Below, piece after piece: positions 56,101 through 64,000 of a stretch of DNA of 64,000 nt. The stretch is from positions 1 to 64,000 of the forward strand of contig MPMR01000002.1 of assembly GCA_002238605.1 (NCBI GenBank), in the 5' to 3' direction. Source of the stretch: BD2-11 clade cluster bacterium bin43. GTDB lineage: Bacteria; Gemmatimonadota; Gemmatimonadetes; Longimicrobiales; Gaopeijiaceae. Under the pieces are notes generated by a model. It was given only the letters and a program-made list of their open reading frames with translations. It did not search any database and was not told where the DNA came from. Position 1 is the first letter of the stretch; each line of letters begins with the position of its first letter. The position numbers and the translations under genes are program-made.

Positions 56101-56245
56101 GGTTCAACACCTCCGCGGGGTTCCGCGCCCGGCTGTTCCGATGCAGCATGCGAGCGCCCGCAGGAAGATTGCAATCCCGGGCCCGGAATGGAAACGGCCA
56201 GCGGTCGTCCGGAGCCCGGGACGCCAGCTCCATGGGAGGGCCCTG

Positions 56246-56317
56246 ATGCCCGCCCGTCGAGCGGCTCCCATGCCTGCCCGCCGAGCGGTCCCGATGCCTG
56301 CCCGCCGAGCGGCGCTC
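56246..56317. repeat. 24-bp tandem repeat, three copies
   Basis: Units at 56246-56269, 56270-56293 and 56294-56317 follow ATGCCTGCCCGCCGAGCGG plus five variable bases. The last unit reaches the stop codon of the AtuA-like gene. A partial unit continues into the coding region. Because the period is a multiple of three, it may be a former extension of the AtuA-like C-terminus. Confidence 0.75.
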
Positions 56318-57707
56318 ATGCCTCACGCGTCTCCACGCGCACGAATGGTTCCACCGCCTCGCGCGGCACCAGGGCCGGCCAGAAGGCCGCCACTTCGCGC
56401 ACCCGCGGGCGCCCTTCCCCGAAGCCGGTCACCGAGGGGGGGCCGGTCAGCACCAGCGGGGCGACTTCGCGGCTGAAGCGCTCCACCGGGGCGCGCTCGC
56501 TGCCGCGAACCGCCACCCGCAGCTGCACTTCGGGCAGATCCGGCGGCGGCGGGCCCGCCAGCCCCCCGTGCGTCGAATCCCACCCCACCAGGTCGGTGCG
56601 CACCTCGTCGAAGTGGAGTCCCAGCCGGTCGAGGCGGGCCCGCAGAACGCGGGCCGCCGCGCGCGCCTTGGCGGCCGCGTCCGGCCAGGCATACACGAGC
56701 GTGCCGACCGCCCGCCACCCCCCCGAGTACACGATGGACGCCTTGAGCCGGCCGGTGGGCGGCCGGCCGCGCGCGCCCGTCACCCGCACCCGGTCCTTCC
56801 CCGCCCCGCTCAGCCGGACGGTGGTGAAGTCCGCGACCACGTCCGGCGTGGCATAGGCGGCCGGGTCGCCGATCTCGTAGACGATCTGCTCGGTGACGGT
56901 GGCGGGGCTCACGCGCCCCCCCGACCCCTCGTGCTTGGTGACCACGAACTCGCCGGTGGGCTCCGCCTCGATGATGGGAAAGCCGACCCGGTCGAGGTCG
57001 GGGATGGTCCACCACTCGGCGAGGCAGTTCCCGCCGGTGGCCTGGGCGCCGCATTCGTTGACGTGGCCCGCCACCACCCCGGCGGCCAGGCGGTCGTGGT
57101 CGTCCGCCGCCCACCCGAACTCGTGCAGCAGGGGCGCCAGCGTGAGCGCCGCGTCCACGCACCGTCCGGTGACCACCACGTCGGCGCCCCGCCCCAGCGC
57201 CTCCGCGATCGGGAACGCGCCCAGGTAGACGTTGGCTCCCGTCACCCGGTCACGGATGCTCGCCAGAGGCTCGCCGGTCTCCATGTTGCGCAGCTCGTGG
57301 CCGCCGGCGAGCAGCTCGTCCAGCCGGGGCATGAGGTCGTCGCCGGTCACCACCCCCAGCCGCACGCGTCCGCGCACCCCCGCCCGCCGGGCCGCCCGCG
57401 CCACCTCGTCGGCACATCCTCCGGGATTCACCCCGCCGGCATTGGCGACCACCCGGATGCCGCGCTCCAGGCAGGCCGGCAGAATGCGCTCCATCAGCGA
57501 GACGAAGTCGCGCGCGTACCCGGCCTCCGGATTGCGGGCACGCTGCTTGTGCAGGATCGACATGGTCACCTCGGCCAGGTAGTCCATGACCAGGTAGTCG
57601 ATCGGGCCCTCCTCGACCTGTCGCACCGGCGCTTCCAGGTCGTCGCCCCAGAAACCGCCCGCGCCCGCGACCCGCACCGGCCGCGCGCCGCCACCTCCCA
57701 CCCTCAC
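56316..57707 (-). CDS. AtuA-like acyl-CoA/terpene catabolism protein (DUF1446)
   Basis: The protein has 463 residues from GTG 57707, which overlaps the carboxylase stop (GTGA). The DUF1446 pattern is clear: AGAGGFWGDDLEAPVRQVEE, DYLVMDYLAEVTMSILHKQR, VVANAGGVNPGGCADEVARA, ANVYLGAFPIAEALGRGADV, VVTGRCVDAALTLAPLLHEF and GHVNECGAQATGGN. AtuA is required for acyclic terpene (citronellol/geraniol) use; its reaction is unknown. The small companion domain is encoded separately downstream. Confidence 0.9.
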   Translation of the reverse strand: MRVGGGGARPVRVAGAGGFWGDDLEAPVRQVEEGPIDYLVMDYLAEVTMSILHKQRARNPEAGYARDFVSLMERILPACLERGIRVVANAGGVNPGGCADEVARAARRAGVRGRVRLGVVTGDDLMPRLDELLAGGHELRNMETGEPLASIRDRVTGANVYLGAFPIAEALGRGADVVVTGRCVDAALTLAPLLHEFGWAADDHDRLAAGVVAGHVNECGAQATGGNCLAEWWTIPDLDRVGFPIIEAEPTGEFVVTKHEGSGGRVSPATVTEQIVYEIGDPAAYATPDVVADFTTVRLSGAGKDRVRVTGARGRPPTGRLKASIVYSGGWRAVGTLVYAWPDAAAKARAAARVLRARLDRLGLHFDEVRTDLVGWDSTHGGLAGPPPPDLPEVQLRVAVRGSERAPVERFSREVAPLVLTGPPSVTGFGEGRPRVREVAAFWPALVPREAVEPFVRVETREA

Positions 57708-59464
57708 GCCACACCCGGCGGCAGGTGGAACGCCCCCAGGTGCGGCCCGGGGTTGTTGAGCGCCGCCCGCAGCAGCAGCGCCAGAGCCCCGCGCAGCTCC
57801 TCGGGCAGCACCACCTCGTCCACGAACCCGCGGGCGCCGGCGAAGCGGGCGTCCAGCTGCCGGTCGTAGTCCTCCCGCACCTCGTCCATGCGCGTGCGCA
57901 GCTCCTCGTCCGGCACCTCGCCGCGCTCGCGCAGCTCCTGCAGCTGCCGGCTGAACAGCGCCATGACCGCGCTCTCGCCTTCCATCACTCCCATCCTTCC
58001 CGTGGGCAGCGACAGGATGAAGTCCGGGTCGAAGCCCTGGCCGGCCATCGCGTAGTAGCCCGCCCCGGAGGCGTGGTTCAGGGTCAGCACCATCTTGGGC
58101 ACCGTCGCGCTCGCCATTGCCTCGACGAAGTGCGCGCCCGCGCGGATGATGCCGGAGCGCTCCGCTTTCGGCCCCACCATGAAGCCCGATACGTCCTGCA
58201 CGAAGACGAGTGGCCTGCGGCGGCGATTCATGGTCTCGATGAATCCGGCCACCTTCTCCGCGCTCTTCGTATAGACGATGCCCCCGAACCGGGGCGGACC
58301 GCCCTCGGCATCGCGCACCATTCCGCGCGCGTTGGCGATGACCGCGACCTGCATCCCGTCGATGGCGCCGGTTCCGCACATCATCTCGGGGGCGTACCGG
58401 GGCTGATATTCGACCAGCCCCGGCTCGTCCAGGATGCAACGCAGCACTTCCGGCATGTCGTAGGGATGCCGGTGATCGTCGGGGAGGAGATCGTAGAGGT
58501 CCTCCGCGGGCCGCGCCGGACCGGTGCGGGAAGCCGCGCGCGCAGTCCGCGGGGCGCCGGAGCCGTCCGCCCCGACCGGTGACCTCTCGTCGAAGTCAGC
58601 CGTGCGCGATCCATCTCCGGACGCCGCCCCGGGTCCTCCCCCGCGCGGCAGGGCTTCGACCAGCACGCGGATCTTGTCGATGCAGGCCGGATCGTCCTTC
58701 GCGAGGTAATGGGCGACCCCGCTGACCGACGTGTGCATGCGCGCGCCCCCGAGCTCCTCCGCCTCAACCGTCTGCCCGGTGGCCCCCTTGACCAGGTTGG
58801 GACCCCCGAGGCCCATGAAGCTGGTGCCCTCGACCATCACGATCACGTCCGAGAGCGCGGGCAGGTAGGCGCCCCCCGCGATGCAGGGACCCATGACCGC
58901 GGCGATCTGTGGGATGCCCAGGTAGCGGCGCATGAGGGAGTTGTAGTAGAAGATGCGCGCCGCCCCGTACTTTCCGGGGAAGACGCCTCCCTGGTACGGC
59001 AGGTTGACGCCCGCCGAGTCCACGAGATAGACGATGGGGATGCGGCAGCGCATGGCGATCTCCTGCGCCCGCAGGATCTTGGCGATGGTCTCGGGCCACC
59101 AGGCCCCCGCCTTGACGGTCGCATCGTTGGCGACCGCGACCACCTCGCGGCCGTGGACCCGTCCCACGCCGGTCACCACCCCGGCGGCGGGCGCCCCGCC
59201 GTCGTAGAGGTCGTGCGCCACCAGCAGGCCGATCTCGACGAAGGTCTCGCCGGGGTCGAACAGCGCGGCGACCCGTTCGCGGGCCGTCCACTTGCCCCGC
59301 GCGTGCTCGCGCTCGATGCGCTTCGGCCCTCCACCCCGCCGCAGCCGCGCCCGCAGATCCCTGAGCTCCTCGGCAAGCCGGCGTGCCCGCGGGACGCCCG
59401 GGCTTCCGGCGGAGCCGCGCCCGCCTCTCCCGCCGCGAGCCGATCCCGCGCTGCGCGGGCTCAC
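57704..59464 (-). CDS. Acyl-CoA carboxylase beta (carboxyltransferase) subunit
   Basis: The protein has 586 residues from GTG 59464 (overlaps the upstream stop). Carboxyltransferase motifs: [81 protein letters not shown] is split around GG. The second half has [12 protein letters not shown] and [21 protein letters not shown] low-complexity Arg/Ala/Gly insertion of about 45 residues between the halves (about 280-330) makes it longer than usual PccB/AtuC (about 510-540). It transfers carboxyl from biotin to an acyl-CoA; the biotin carboxylase subunit is not in the window. Confidence 0.9.
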   Translation of the reverse strand: MSPRSAGSARGGRGGRGSAGSPGVPRARRLAEELRDLRARLRRGGGPKRIEREHARGKWTARERVAALFDPGETFVEIGLLVAHDLYDGGAPAAGVVTGVGRVHGREVVAVANDATVKAGAWWPETIAKILRAQEIAMRCRIPIVYLVDSAGVNLPYQGGVFPGKYGAARIFYYNSLMRRYLGIPQIAAVMGPCIAGGAYLPALSDVIVMVEGTSFMGLGGPNLVKGATGQTVEAEELGGARMHTSVSGVAHYLAKDDPACIDKIRVLVEALPRGGGPGAASGDGSRTADFDERSPVGADGSGAPRTARAASRTGPARPAEDLYDLLPDDHRHPYDMPEVLRCILDEPGLVEYQPRYAPEMMCGTGAIDGMQVAVIANARGMVRDAEGGPPRFGGIVYTKSAEKVAGFIETMNRRRRPLVFVQDVSGFMVGPKAERSGIIRAGAHFVEAMASATVPKMVLTLNHASGAGYYAMAGQGFDPDFILSLPTGRMGVMEGESAVMALFSRQLQELRERGEVPDEELRTRMDEVREDYDRQLDARFAGARGFVDEVVLPEELRGALALLLRAALNNPGPHLGAFHLPPGVA

Positions 59465-59883
59465 GTCGAAGCCCGCCCCGACGACGCGAACCACTCGCGG
59501 ATGTAGGCGACCGCGTCCCCGGTGTGCGTGCCCGGCCCGAAGAGCCGGCCGATGCCCACGGAATGGAGCGAGTCCGCGTCCGTCTCGGGGATGATGCCGC
59601 CCCCGGTGACCAGCACGTCGCCCAGCCCGGACTCGTCGAGGAGCCCCTTCACCCGGGGCAGCAGGGTCATGTGGGCGCCCGAGAGGATCGACAGCGCCAC
59701 AACGTCGGCGTCTTCCTGAAGGGCGGCTTCCACGATCGCCTCCGGCGTCTGGTGAAGGCCGGTGTAGACGACCTCGAAGCCCGCGTCGCGGAAGGCGCTC
59801 ACGATCACGCGCGCCCCGCGGTCGTGGCCGTCCAGTCCCGGCTTGGCCACCAGGACGCGGATCCTGCGGTGTGTTGAGGTCAT
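59461..59883 (-). CDS. Stand-alone B12-binding subunit of a methylmalonyl-CoA mutase-type enzyme
   Basis: The protein has 140 residues. [20 protein letters not shown] carries the cobalamin motif D18-x-H20-x-x-G23, followed by [35 protein letters not shown] and [15 protein letters not shown]. This is the small subunit of split acyl-CoA mutases. Its large catalytic subunit must be encoded elsewhere. It lies between meaB and the carboxylase with 4-bp overlaps on both sides. Confidence 0.95.
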   Translation of the reverse strand: MTSTHRRIRVLVAKPGLDGHDRGARVIVSAFRDAGFEVVYTGLHQTPEAIVEAALQEDADVVALSILSGAHMTLLPRVKGLLDESGLGDVLVTGGGIIPETDADSLHSVGIGRLFGPGTHTGDAVAYIREWFASSGRAST

Positions 59884-60980
59884 GGCTCTTCGTCCCCGGA
59901 CAAGATACCTCCCGCGGCGAGCAAGCGTTGTGCCGCTTCGTACACCGTCTCCCGCCCGCCGGCCACCATCCGGGCCGCCTCCGCGAAGCCGCCGCCCCCC
60001 GCAACCCGGCCCAGGTGTGCCTCCAGGGCGGCGCGCACTGCCGCCCGGATGCGTGCCTGCGCGCGGGCGATGCGGCGCGCCTCCAGCGCCCCCGACCCCG
60101 CGAGGCCTCGGCGGTGGTCCTCGATGGCGCCCGCGACCGCGGCGATCCCCTCGCCCGTGGTGGCGACCGCGGCGAGCACGGGGGGGATCCACCCGGGCGC
60201 GCCGGCCTCCTCGGCGAGCGCGCCGGCGCGCTCGCCGACGGTGGTCACGGCAGCAGGGCCGGAGGGCGTCCGTGCGAGCGTACCGTCTCCCGCGGCCGCC
60301 GCGTCCAGGCCGCCACCTTGCCGGCGGCGACCCAGCCCTACCGCATCGCGCAACTGCCGCGCGAGCGCACGCGCTCCCGGACGGTCCGACTTGTTCACCA
60401 CGAAGACGTCGGCCACTTCGGCGAGTCCGGCCTTCATGGCCTGCACCTCGTCCCCCGATTCGGGCGTGAGCACCAGCACCACCGTGTCGGCCGCCGCCGC
60501 GACCCCCAGCTCGGTCTGGCCGACGCCCACCGTCTCCAGAAGGACGCGGCCGAATCCGCTCCCCTCCATCAGGTCGATCACATCGTGCACCGCCTCGGCC
60601 AGGCCGCCCCCCGCCCCGCGCGTCGCCATCGAGCGGATGAAGACGCCCCGGTCGAGCTGGAGCGGCGCCATGCGCACACGATCTCCCAGCAGCGCGCCTC
60701 CGGAGTACGGCGAGGTGGGATCCACCGCCACGATCGCCACCTCCTCACCGGCCCCGCGCCAATGCCGGGCCAGCGCCGCCGCCAGGGTCGACTTCCCCGC
60801 CCCGGGCGGCCCGGTGATCCCCGTCCGGTGGCCCCGGCAGCCGCGCGCCGCCACCTGCGCAAGCAGCTCGCGGAACCCCGGGCGCCGGTCCTCCACCACC
60901 GAAATGGCCCGTGCCAGCGCCGCCCGCTCACCTGCGGCGCACCGCTCCGCGAGCGACCCTGCCCTCTCCAGGTCGCTCAT
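59880..60980 (-). CDS. meaB: MeaB/ArgK-type GTPase, mutase chaperone
   Basis: The protein has 366 residues. P-loop [17 protein letters not shown] (57-64 for the Walker A), switch regions [40 protein letters not shown] and the G4 motif [13 protein letters not shown]. MeaB protects and reloads the B12 cofactor of acyl-CoA mutases. A Gly/Ala-rich insertion near 205-240 separates the G domain from the C-terminal dimerisation helices. First gene of the overlapped operon. Confidence 0.95.
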   Translation of the reverse strand: MSDLERAGSLAERCAAGERAALARAISVVEDRRPGFRELLAQVAARGCRGHRTGITGPPGAGKSTLAAALARHWRGAGEEVAIVAVDPTSPYSGGALLGDRVRMAPLQLDRGVFIRSMATRGAGGGLAEAVHDVIDLMEGSGFGRVLLETVGVGQTELGVAAAADTVVLVLTPESGDEVQAMKAGLAEVADVFVVNKSDRPGARALARQLRDAVGLGRRRQGGGLDAAAAGDGTLARTPSGPAAVTTVGERAGALAEEAGAPGWIPPVLAAVATTGEGIAAVAGAIEDHRRGLAGSGALEARRIARAQARIRAAVRAALEAHLGRVAGGGGFAEAARMVAGGRETVYEAAQRLLAAGGILSGDEEP

Positions 60981-61083
60981 CGCCGTCCCCGCACGGTCCT
61001 CTCCGGCATCGCCAACCCATCCCGTTCCCGAACCCCTGCGGATACCGGGATGCCCTCACCCGCCGGGGCCGCCCGCCGGCCCG

Positions 61084-62754
61084 CTATGGGCGCCACGGTC
61101 GCGATCCCAGCCCGCGCGCGTGGCGCAACGGGTTGTCCAGCAGGTGCGCCGGGACGACCAGGACGACCAGGAACAGCACCAGCGCGGCGAGCAGCCCGGC
61201 GGCCAGGACCCACACGTTGTCGAGCGAGATGTAGATGATGGCGGAGATGATGGCGGTGGAGGCGGCGAAGATGGAGAGCAGCAGCCGTCGACCCAGCAGC
61301 GTGAGAGAGCGCTCGAGGCCCTGGATGTCGCGCGGGTGCACCCGCACCCGAAGGTTCTCGCGCTCGGCCCGCACCAGCAACTCGCGTGCGGACCGCACCA
61401 GCCCACTGGTTTCGGACCACATATCCTTCGCGATCGCGACCGGCTCCCGGCCCGCCGTCCGCAGGATCTCGCTCCTGTGCGCGCGCACCACCCTGCGGAA
61501 GACCGCGAACGAGTCGAAGCGGGCGTCGTAGCCGGTCCCGATGCCCTCGAGCAGCACGAGCGTGCGGAACAGGTAGACCAGCTCGCGCGGCAGCATGAGC
61601 GGCCAGGTGTAGAAGGTGTCCAGCACGTCGCGCACGCTCTCCTGTACCCGCCCATGCCGGCCCCGGCCGTCCTTGCGCGCGCTCTCGACCACCCGCACGA
61701 TCTCGGTGGCGGCCTCGCGGATCTCCCCGCGCGACACCTCCGGGCCGATCATCCCCAGCCGGTACATGGCGCCGATGGCGCCGTCGATGTCCTCCCGCAC
61801 CACGGCCATCGACAGGCCCAGGAGGGACTGGCGCGTCCAGCGCGGAACCTCGATGACGGCGCCCCAGTCGAGCACCACCAGCGATCCGTCCTCGGCGACC
61901 AGCAGGTTGCCCGGATGGGGATCGGCGTGCAGGAACCCGTCCATCATCATCATGCGCAGGTACAGCGAAGAGAGCCTCTCCATCAGCAGGCTCGCCGAAG
62001 GGCGTCCCCGCCGGACCCGGTCTCCCAGGCGATCGATGGGGATCCCTTCCATGTACTGCATCACCATCACATGCCGCGTGGTCATCTCGTCGAAGACGCG
62101 CGGCGCCCTCACTGCGCGATCTCCGGCGAAGGCGCGCCGAAAGCGCCGGATGTTCTCGGCTTCGATGCGCAGGTCCATCTCCTCCCGCACCTTCACCGAG
62201 AACTCGCGGATCACGTTGGCCAGCGCCCGCATGTGGTGGTTGGGGAACAGGACGTTGAGCCAGAAGACGATGCGGAACGCCGTATCCACGTCCAGCGCCA
62301 CGCGCTGCTCCACGCGCGGGCGGAGCACCTTGATCGCCACGTCGCGCCCGTCGAGCCGGCCCCGGTGCACCTGCCCCAGGCTGGCTGCGGCAATGGGTTC
62401 TCGCTCGAAGCTCTCGAAGAGATCCGGGAGCCTTCCGCCGAGTTCCCCCTCGATCACGCCCACGATCGCATCCGGAGCGGCGGGAGGCACCTGGTCCCGG
62501 AGCGTGCCCACGGCGGTGAGATAGGGCTCGGGAAGGATGTCCGCACGCGCGGCAAACATCTGCCCCAGCTTGATGAACGCGGGCCCGAGCGCAGCGATGG
62601 TCCTGACCAGCCGGGCGGCGCGCCCCTCGTGGTGCCCGGGCCTTCGGCGTGCCGGACGCCCGACCAGGATCCAGCGCCGGCGGTCGCGCAGAAACGCGAT
62701 CAGGAACGGCTGCAGACGAAGGAAGACCCACGCAAAACGTGCGATGCGCCTCAT
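61084..62754 (-). CDS. ubiB: UbiB/ABC1-family atypical kinase-like protein
   Basis: The protein has 556 residues from ATG 62754. Diagnostic motifs: ALGPAFIKLGQMFAARADIL (KxGQ), AAASLGQVHRG, DVAIKVLRPRVEQRV, GFLHADPHPGNLLVAEDGSL and VVLDWGAVIE. Two C-terminal membrane helices (SIFAASTAIISAIIYISL and VLAAGLLAALVLFLVVLVV) anchor it. UbiB supports isoprenoid-quinone synthesis as an ATPase; the quinone in this organism is unknown, so the symbol is by family. It ends 103 bp before meaB. Confidence 0.9.
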   Translation of the reverse strand: MRRIARFAWVFLRLQPFLIAFLRDRRRWILVGRPARRRPGHHEGRAARLVRTIAALGPAFIKLGQMFAARADILPEPYLTAVGTLRDQVPPAAPDAIVGVIEGELGGRLPDLFESFEREPIAAASLGQVHRGRLDGRDVAIKVLRPRVEQRVALDVDTAFRIVFWLNVLFPNHHMRALANVIREFSVKVREEMDLRIEAENIRRFRRAFAGDRAVRAPRVFDEMTTRHVMVMQYMEGIPIDRLGDRVRRGRPSASLLMERLSSLYLRMMMMDGFLHADPHPGNLLVAEDGSLVVLDWGAVIEVPRWTRQSLLGLSMAVVREDIDGAIGAMYRLGMIGPEVSRGEIREAATEIVRVVESARKDGRGRHGRVQESVRDVLDTFYTWPLMLPRELVYLFRTLVLLEGIGTGYDARFDSFAVFRRVVRAHRSEILRTAGREPVAIAKDMWSETSGLVRSARELLVRAERENLRVRVHPRDIQGLERSLTLLGRRLLLSIFAASTAIISAIIYISLDNVWVLAAGLLAALVLFLVVLVVPAHLLDNPLRHARGLGSRPWRP

Positions 62755-63177
62755 GGGGAAGTCGTAGCCTCTTCGTCGCGGCGTTGAAGGGATGGGATGC
62801 CGTTGAGGCCGCGACCTCGCGCCAGCGCGACGAGGGGACCGGCCCCACGCGGAATCCCCGAGCATGGAGACAACCGGTGCCGCAAAGCTGGCCGCAACCT
62901 GCCGGCTTCGTCTACCCCGGAGGCTGCACGGGGATCACGAAAGCGGCATCCGGGAAGCCATCGGCCGCCGCGCGGCGAGCCCTCCTGGTGGACGAGTCCG
63001 CGGCCGCCGCGCATCTTGATCCCGGCCCGTGCAACCGCGCGGACCCGGTTCGAGTCCCATGGATGGGCCGATTGCGGGCCGGGTCGGCTCATCCGCACCG
63101 GCATGGACCCGTGTCGCCCTGTCGCGGACGGGCCCGATCACGCTTCTCCCCCCCTGCTCACGGAGTTCCTGGAGACC
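62755..63177. other. Divergent intergenic region
   Basis: 423 bp between the ubiB-like gene and the propeller lipoprotein. Open frames are present but none with recognisable protein features or a ribosome-binding site. No clear promoter, RNA or repeat is visible. Confidence 0.4.
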
Positions 63178-64000
63178 ATGAACGACAAGGCCGAACACAT
63201 CCGTTTCCGACATTCGATCAGGCTCGCGCTGGGCGGCGTCGGCGCAACCCTTGCGCTGGTCTTCGCCGGGGCCTGCGGCAGCGAGGGCGCCGAAGGGGAT
63301 CGCACCGGCCTCGGTGCGGCACAGGCGGTGCTCGAGCAGGAGTTCGCCGTCATCCAGACCGTGCGCGAACTGCCGGACGGGCGCGTCCTGGTGGCCGATC
63401 CGCTCGGGCAGACGCTGGTGGCGGTCGACATGGAGACGGGAACCACCACCACCCTCGGGCGCGTTGGCGAGGGTCCCGCGGAGTACCGCCAGCCGGATGC
63501 GGTGTGGCCGCTGCCGGGCGACAGGTCCCTCCTGGTGGACCTCGGCAACGGGCGCCTGACCGAGATGGGTGCCGACCTGAGCTTCGGCGACACGCGACCC
63601 TACATGCTGGGTTCGCTGCAGATGGGGTCGCCGATCATGCTCGCGATTCCGCAGGGCGTGGACGACAACGGGGGCATCTACTTCCAGGGCTTCGGGATGA
63701 GCGCGGGTGGAGAGGTGGCCGACTCCTCGCAGGTTCTCCGCTACGACCTGGGGACGGACGCGGTTGACACGGTGGCGAGCGTCAAGCTGACCGACCGCAC
63801 CCGCCGCACCTCGGGCGGAGCGGCCAACCAGAACGTGTCGATCTCACCGATTCCGCTCTCGCCCGCCGACGCGTGGGGCGTGGCGGCGGATGGCCGGGTG
63901 GTGGTCGCCCGCTCGGTCCCCGGATCCGGCGAGTTCTGGGTGGAGTGGTTCGCACCGGACGGCGAAGTGACGCGCGGACCGGCCTATCCCTACGCCCCGG
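63178..64000 (+). CDS. Beta-propeller lipoprotein, N-terminal part (runs off right edge)
   Basis: 274 codons are visible from ATG 63178. A lipoprotein signal (LALGGVGATLALVFAGACG) precedes repeats of the 6-bladed propeller type: IQTVRELPDGRVLVADPLGQ, TTTLGRVGEGPAEYRQPDA, VWPLPGDRSLLVDLGNGRLT and DAWGVAADGRVVVARSVPG. It resembles the lipoprotein at 43250-44407 in layout. The C-terminus lies outside the window. Confidence 0.82.
   Translation, partial: MNDKAEHIRFRHSIRLALGGVGATLALVFAGACGSEGAEGDRTGLGAAQAVLEQEFAVIQTVRELPDGRVLVADPLGQTLVAVDMETGTTTTLGRVGEGPAEYRQPDAVWPLPGDRSLLVDLGNGRLTEMGADLSFGDTRPYMLGSLQMGSPIMLAIPQGVDDNGGIYFQGFGMSAGGEVADSSQVLRYDLGTDAVDTVASVKLTDRTRRTSGGAANQNVSISPIPLSPADAWGVAADGRVVVARSVPGSGEFWVEWFAPDGEVTRGPAYPYAP

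Overview
The window is GC-rich DNA (roughly two thirds GC by eye). It looks like a chromosomal segment of a free-living Gram-negative bacterium, most likely of the Gemmatimonadota. That placement is an inference from gene style: many secreted beta-propeller lipoproteins, a very large TolB-propeller plus outer-membrane-barrel peptidase, Asp-box (VPS10-like) proteins, a FloA/NfeD locus, an Mla lipid-transport locus, and abundant ATGA/GTGA-type gene overlaps. No 16S or other decisive marker is present.

Bases 1 to about 5.4 kb are an accessory island in decay. It has the first codons of a probable tyrosine integrase running off the left edge, fragments resembling mobilisation or conjugation genes, an HU-like DNA-binding protein, and several large perfect inverted repeats. 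It also has two copies of a structured element of about 150 bp. Its centrepiece is a compact TnpB/Cas12-like RuvC nuclease gene (minus strand, 2874 to 1615), followed within 85 bp by a CRISPR-like array of 36-bp repeats (1530 to 1208). Read in the direction of the nuclease gene, the first repeat is incomplete at its 5' side, where it merges with the sequence just downstream of the gene, and the last repeat is incomplete at its 3' side. A TnpB omega-RNA that had become a multi-guide array would look like this. No cas1, cas2 or other cas gene is visible. This is the best candidate for an undescribed system.

From 5.5 to 8 kb lies a secreted zinc metalloprotease lipoprotein translationally coupled to a small lipoprotein, and a 57-residue ORF with its own ribosome-binding site. 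From 8.4 kb on the gene content is ordinary chromosome: deoC and a two-domain ALDH16-type dehydrogenase (8.4-11.9 kb); a TlpA-like protein, a PLP-dependent D-amino-acid enzyme and RidA (12.6-14.7 kb); the giant surface peptidase (14.9-18.0 kb); mlaEFD (20.7-18.1 kb); an acyltransferase; tRNA-Leu(CAA); aconitase; a nfeD-floA-membrane protein operon; and an Asp-box exoprotein.

From 31.9 to 39.3 kb a plus-strand operon encodes a fatty-acid or aryl-acyl-CoA beta-oxidation set (two enoyl-CoA hydratases, aldehyde dehydrogenase, thiolase, 3-hydroxyacyl-CoA dehydrogenase), then a DUF3311/Na+ symporter pair and chorismate mutase. rng-rplU-rpmA follow, then an acyl-CoA dehydrogenase with a perfect palindromic operator-like site upstream. 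From 43 to 54.7 kb are secreted propeller proteins and hydrolases (PQQ-type sugar dehydrogenase, amidohydrolases, DUF1028, M20 peptidase) with recQ among them. From 61 to 54.7 kb is a tightly overlapped minus-strand operon: meaB, a stand-alone B12-binding subunit, an acyl-CoA carboxylase beta subunit, an AtuA-like protein and its small companion, an enoyl-CoA hydratase and a small membrane protein. A UbiB-family kinase lies upstream of it, and a propeller lipoprotein runs off the right edge.
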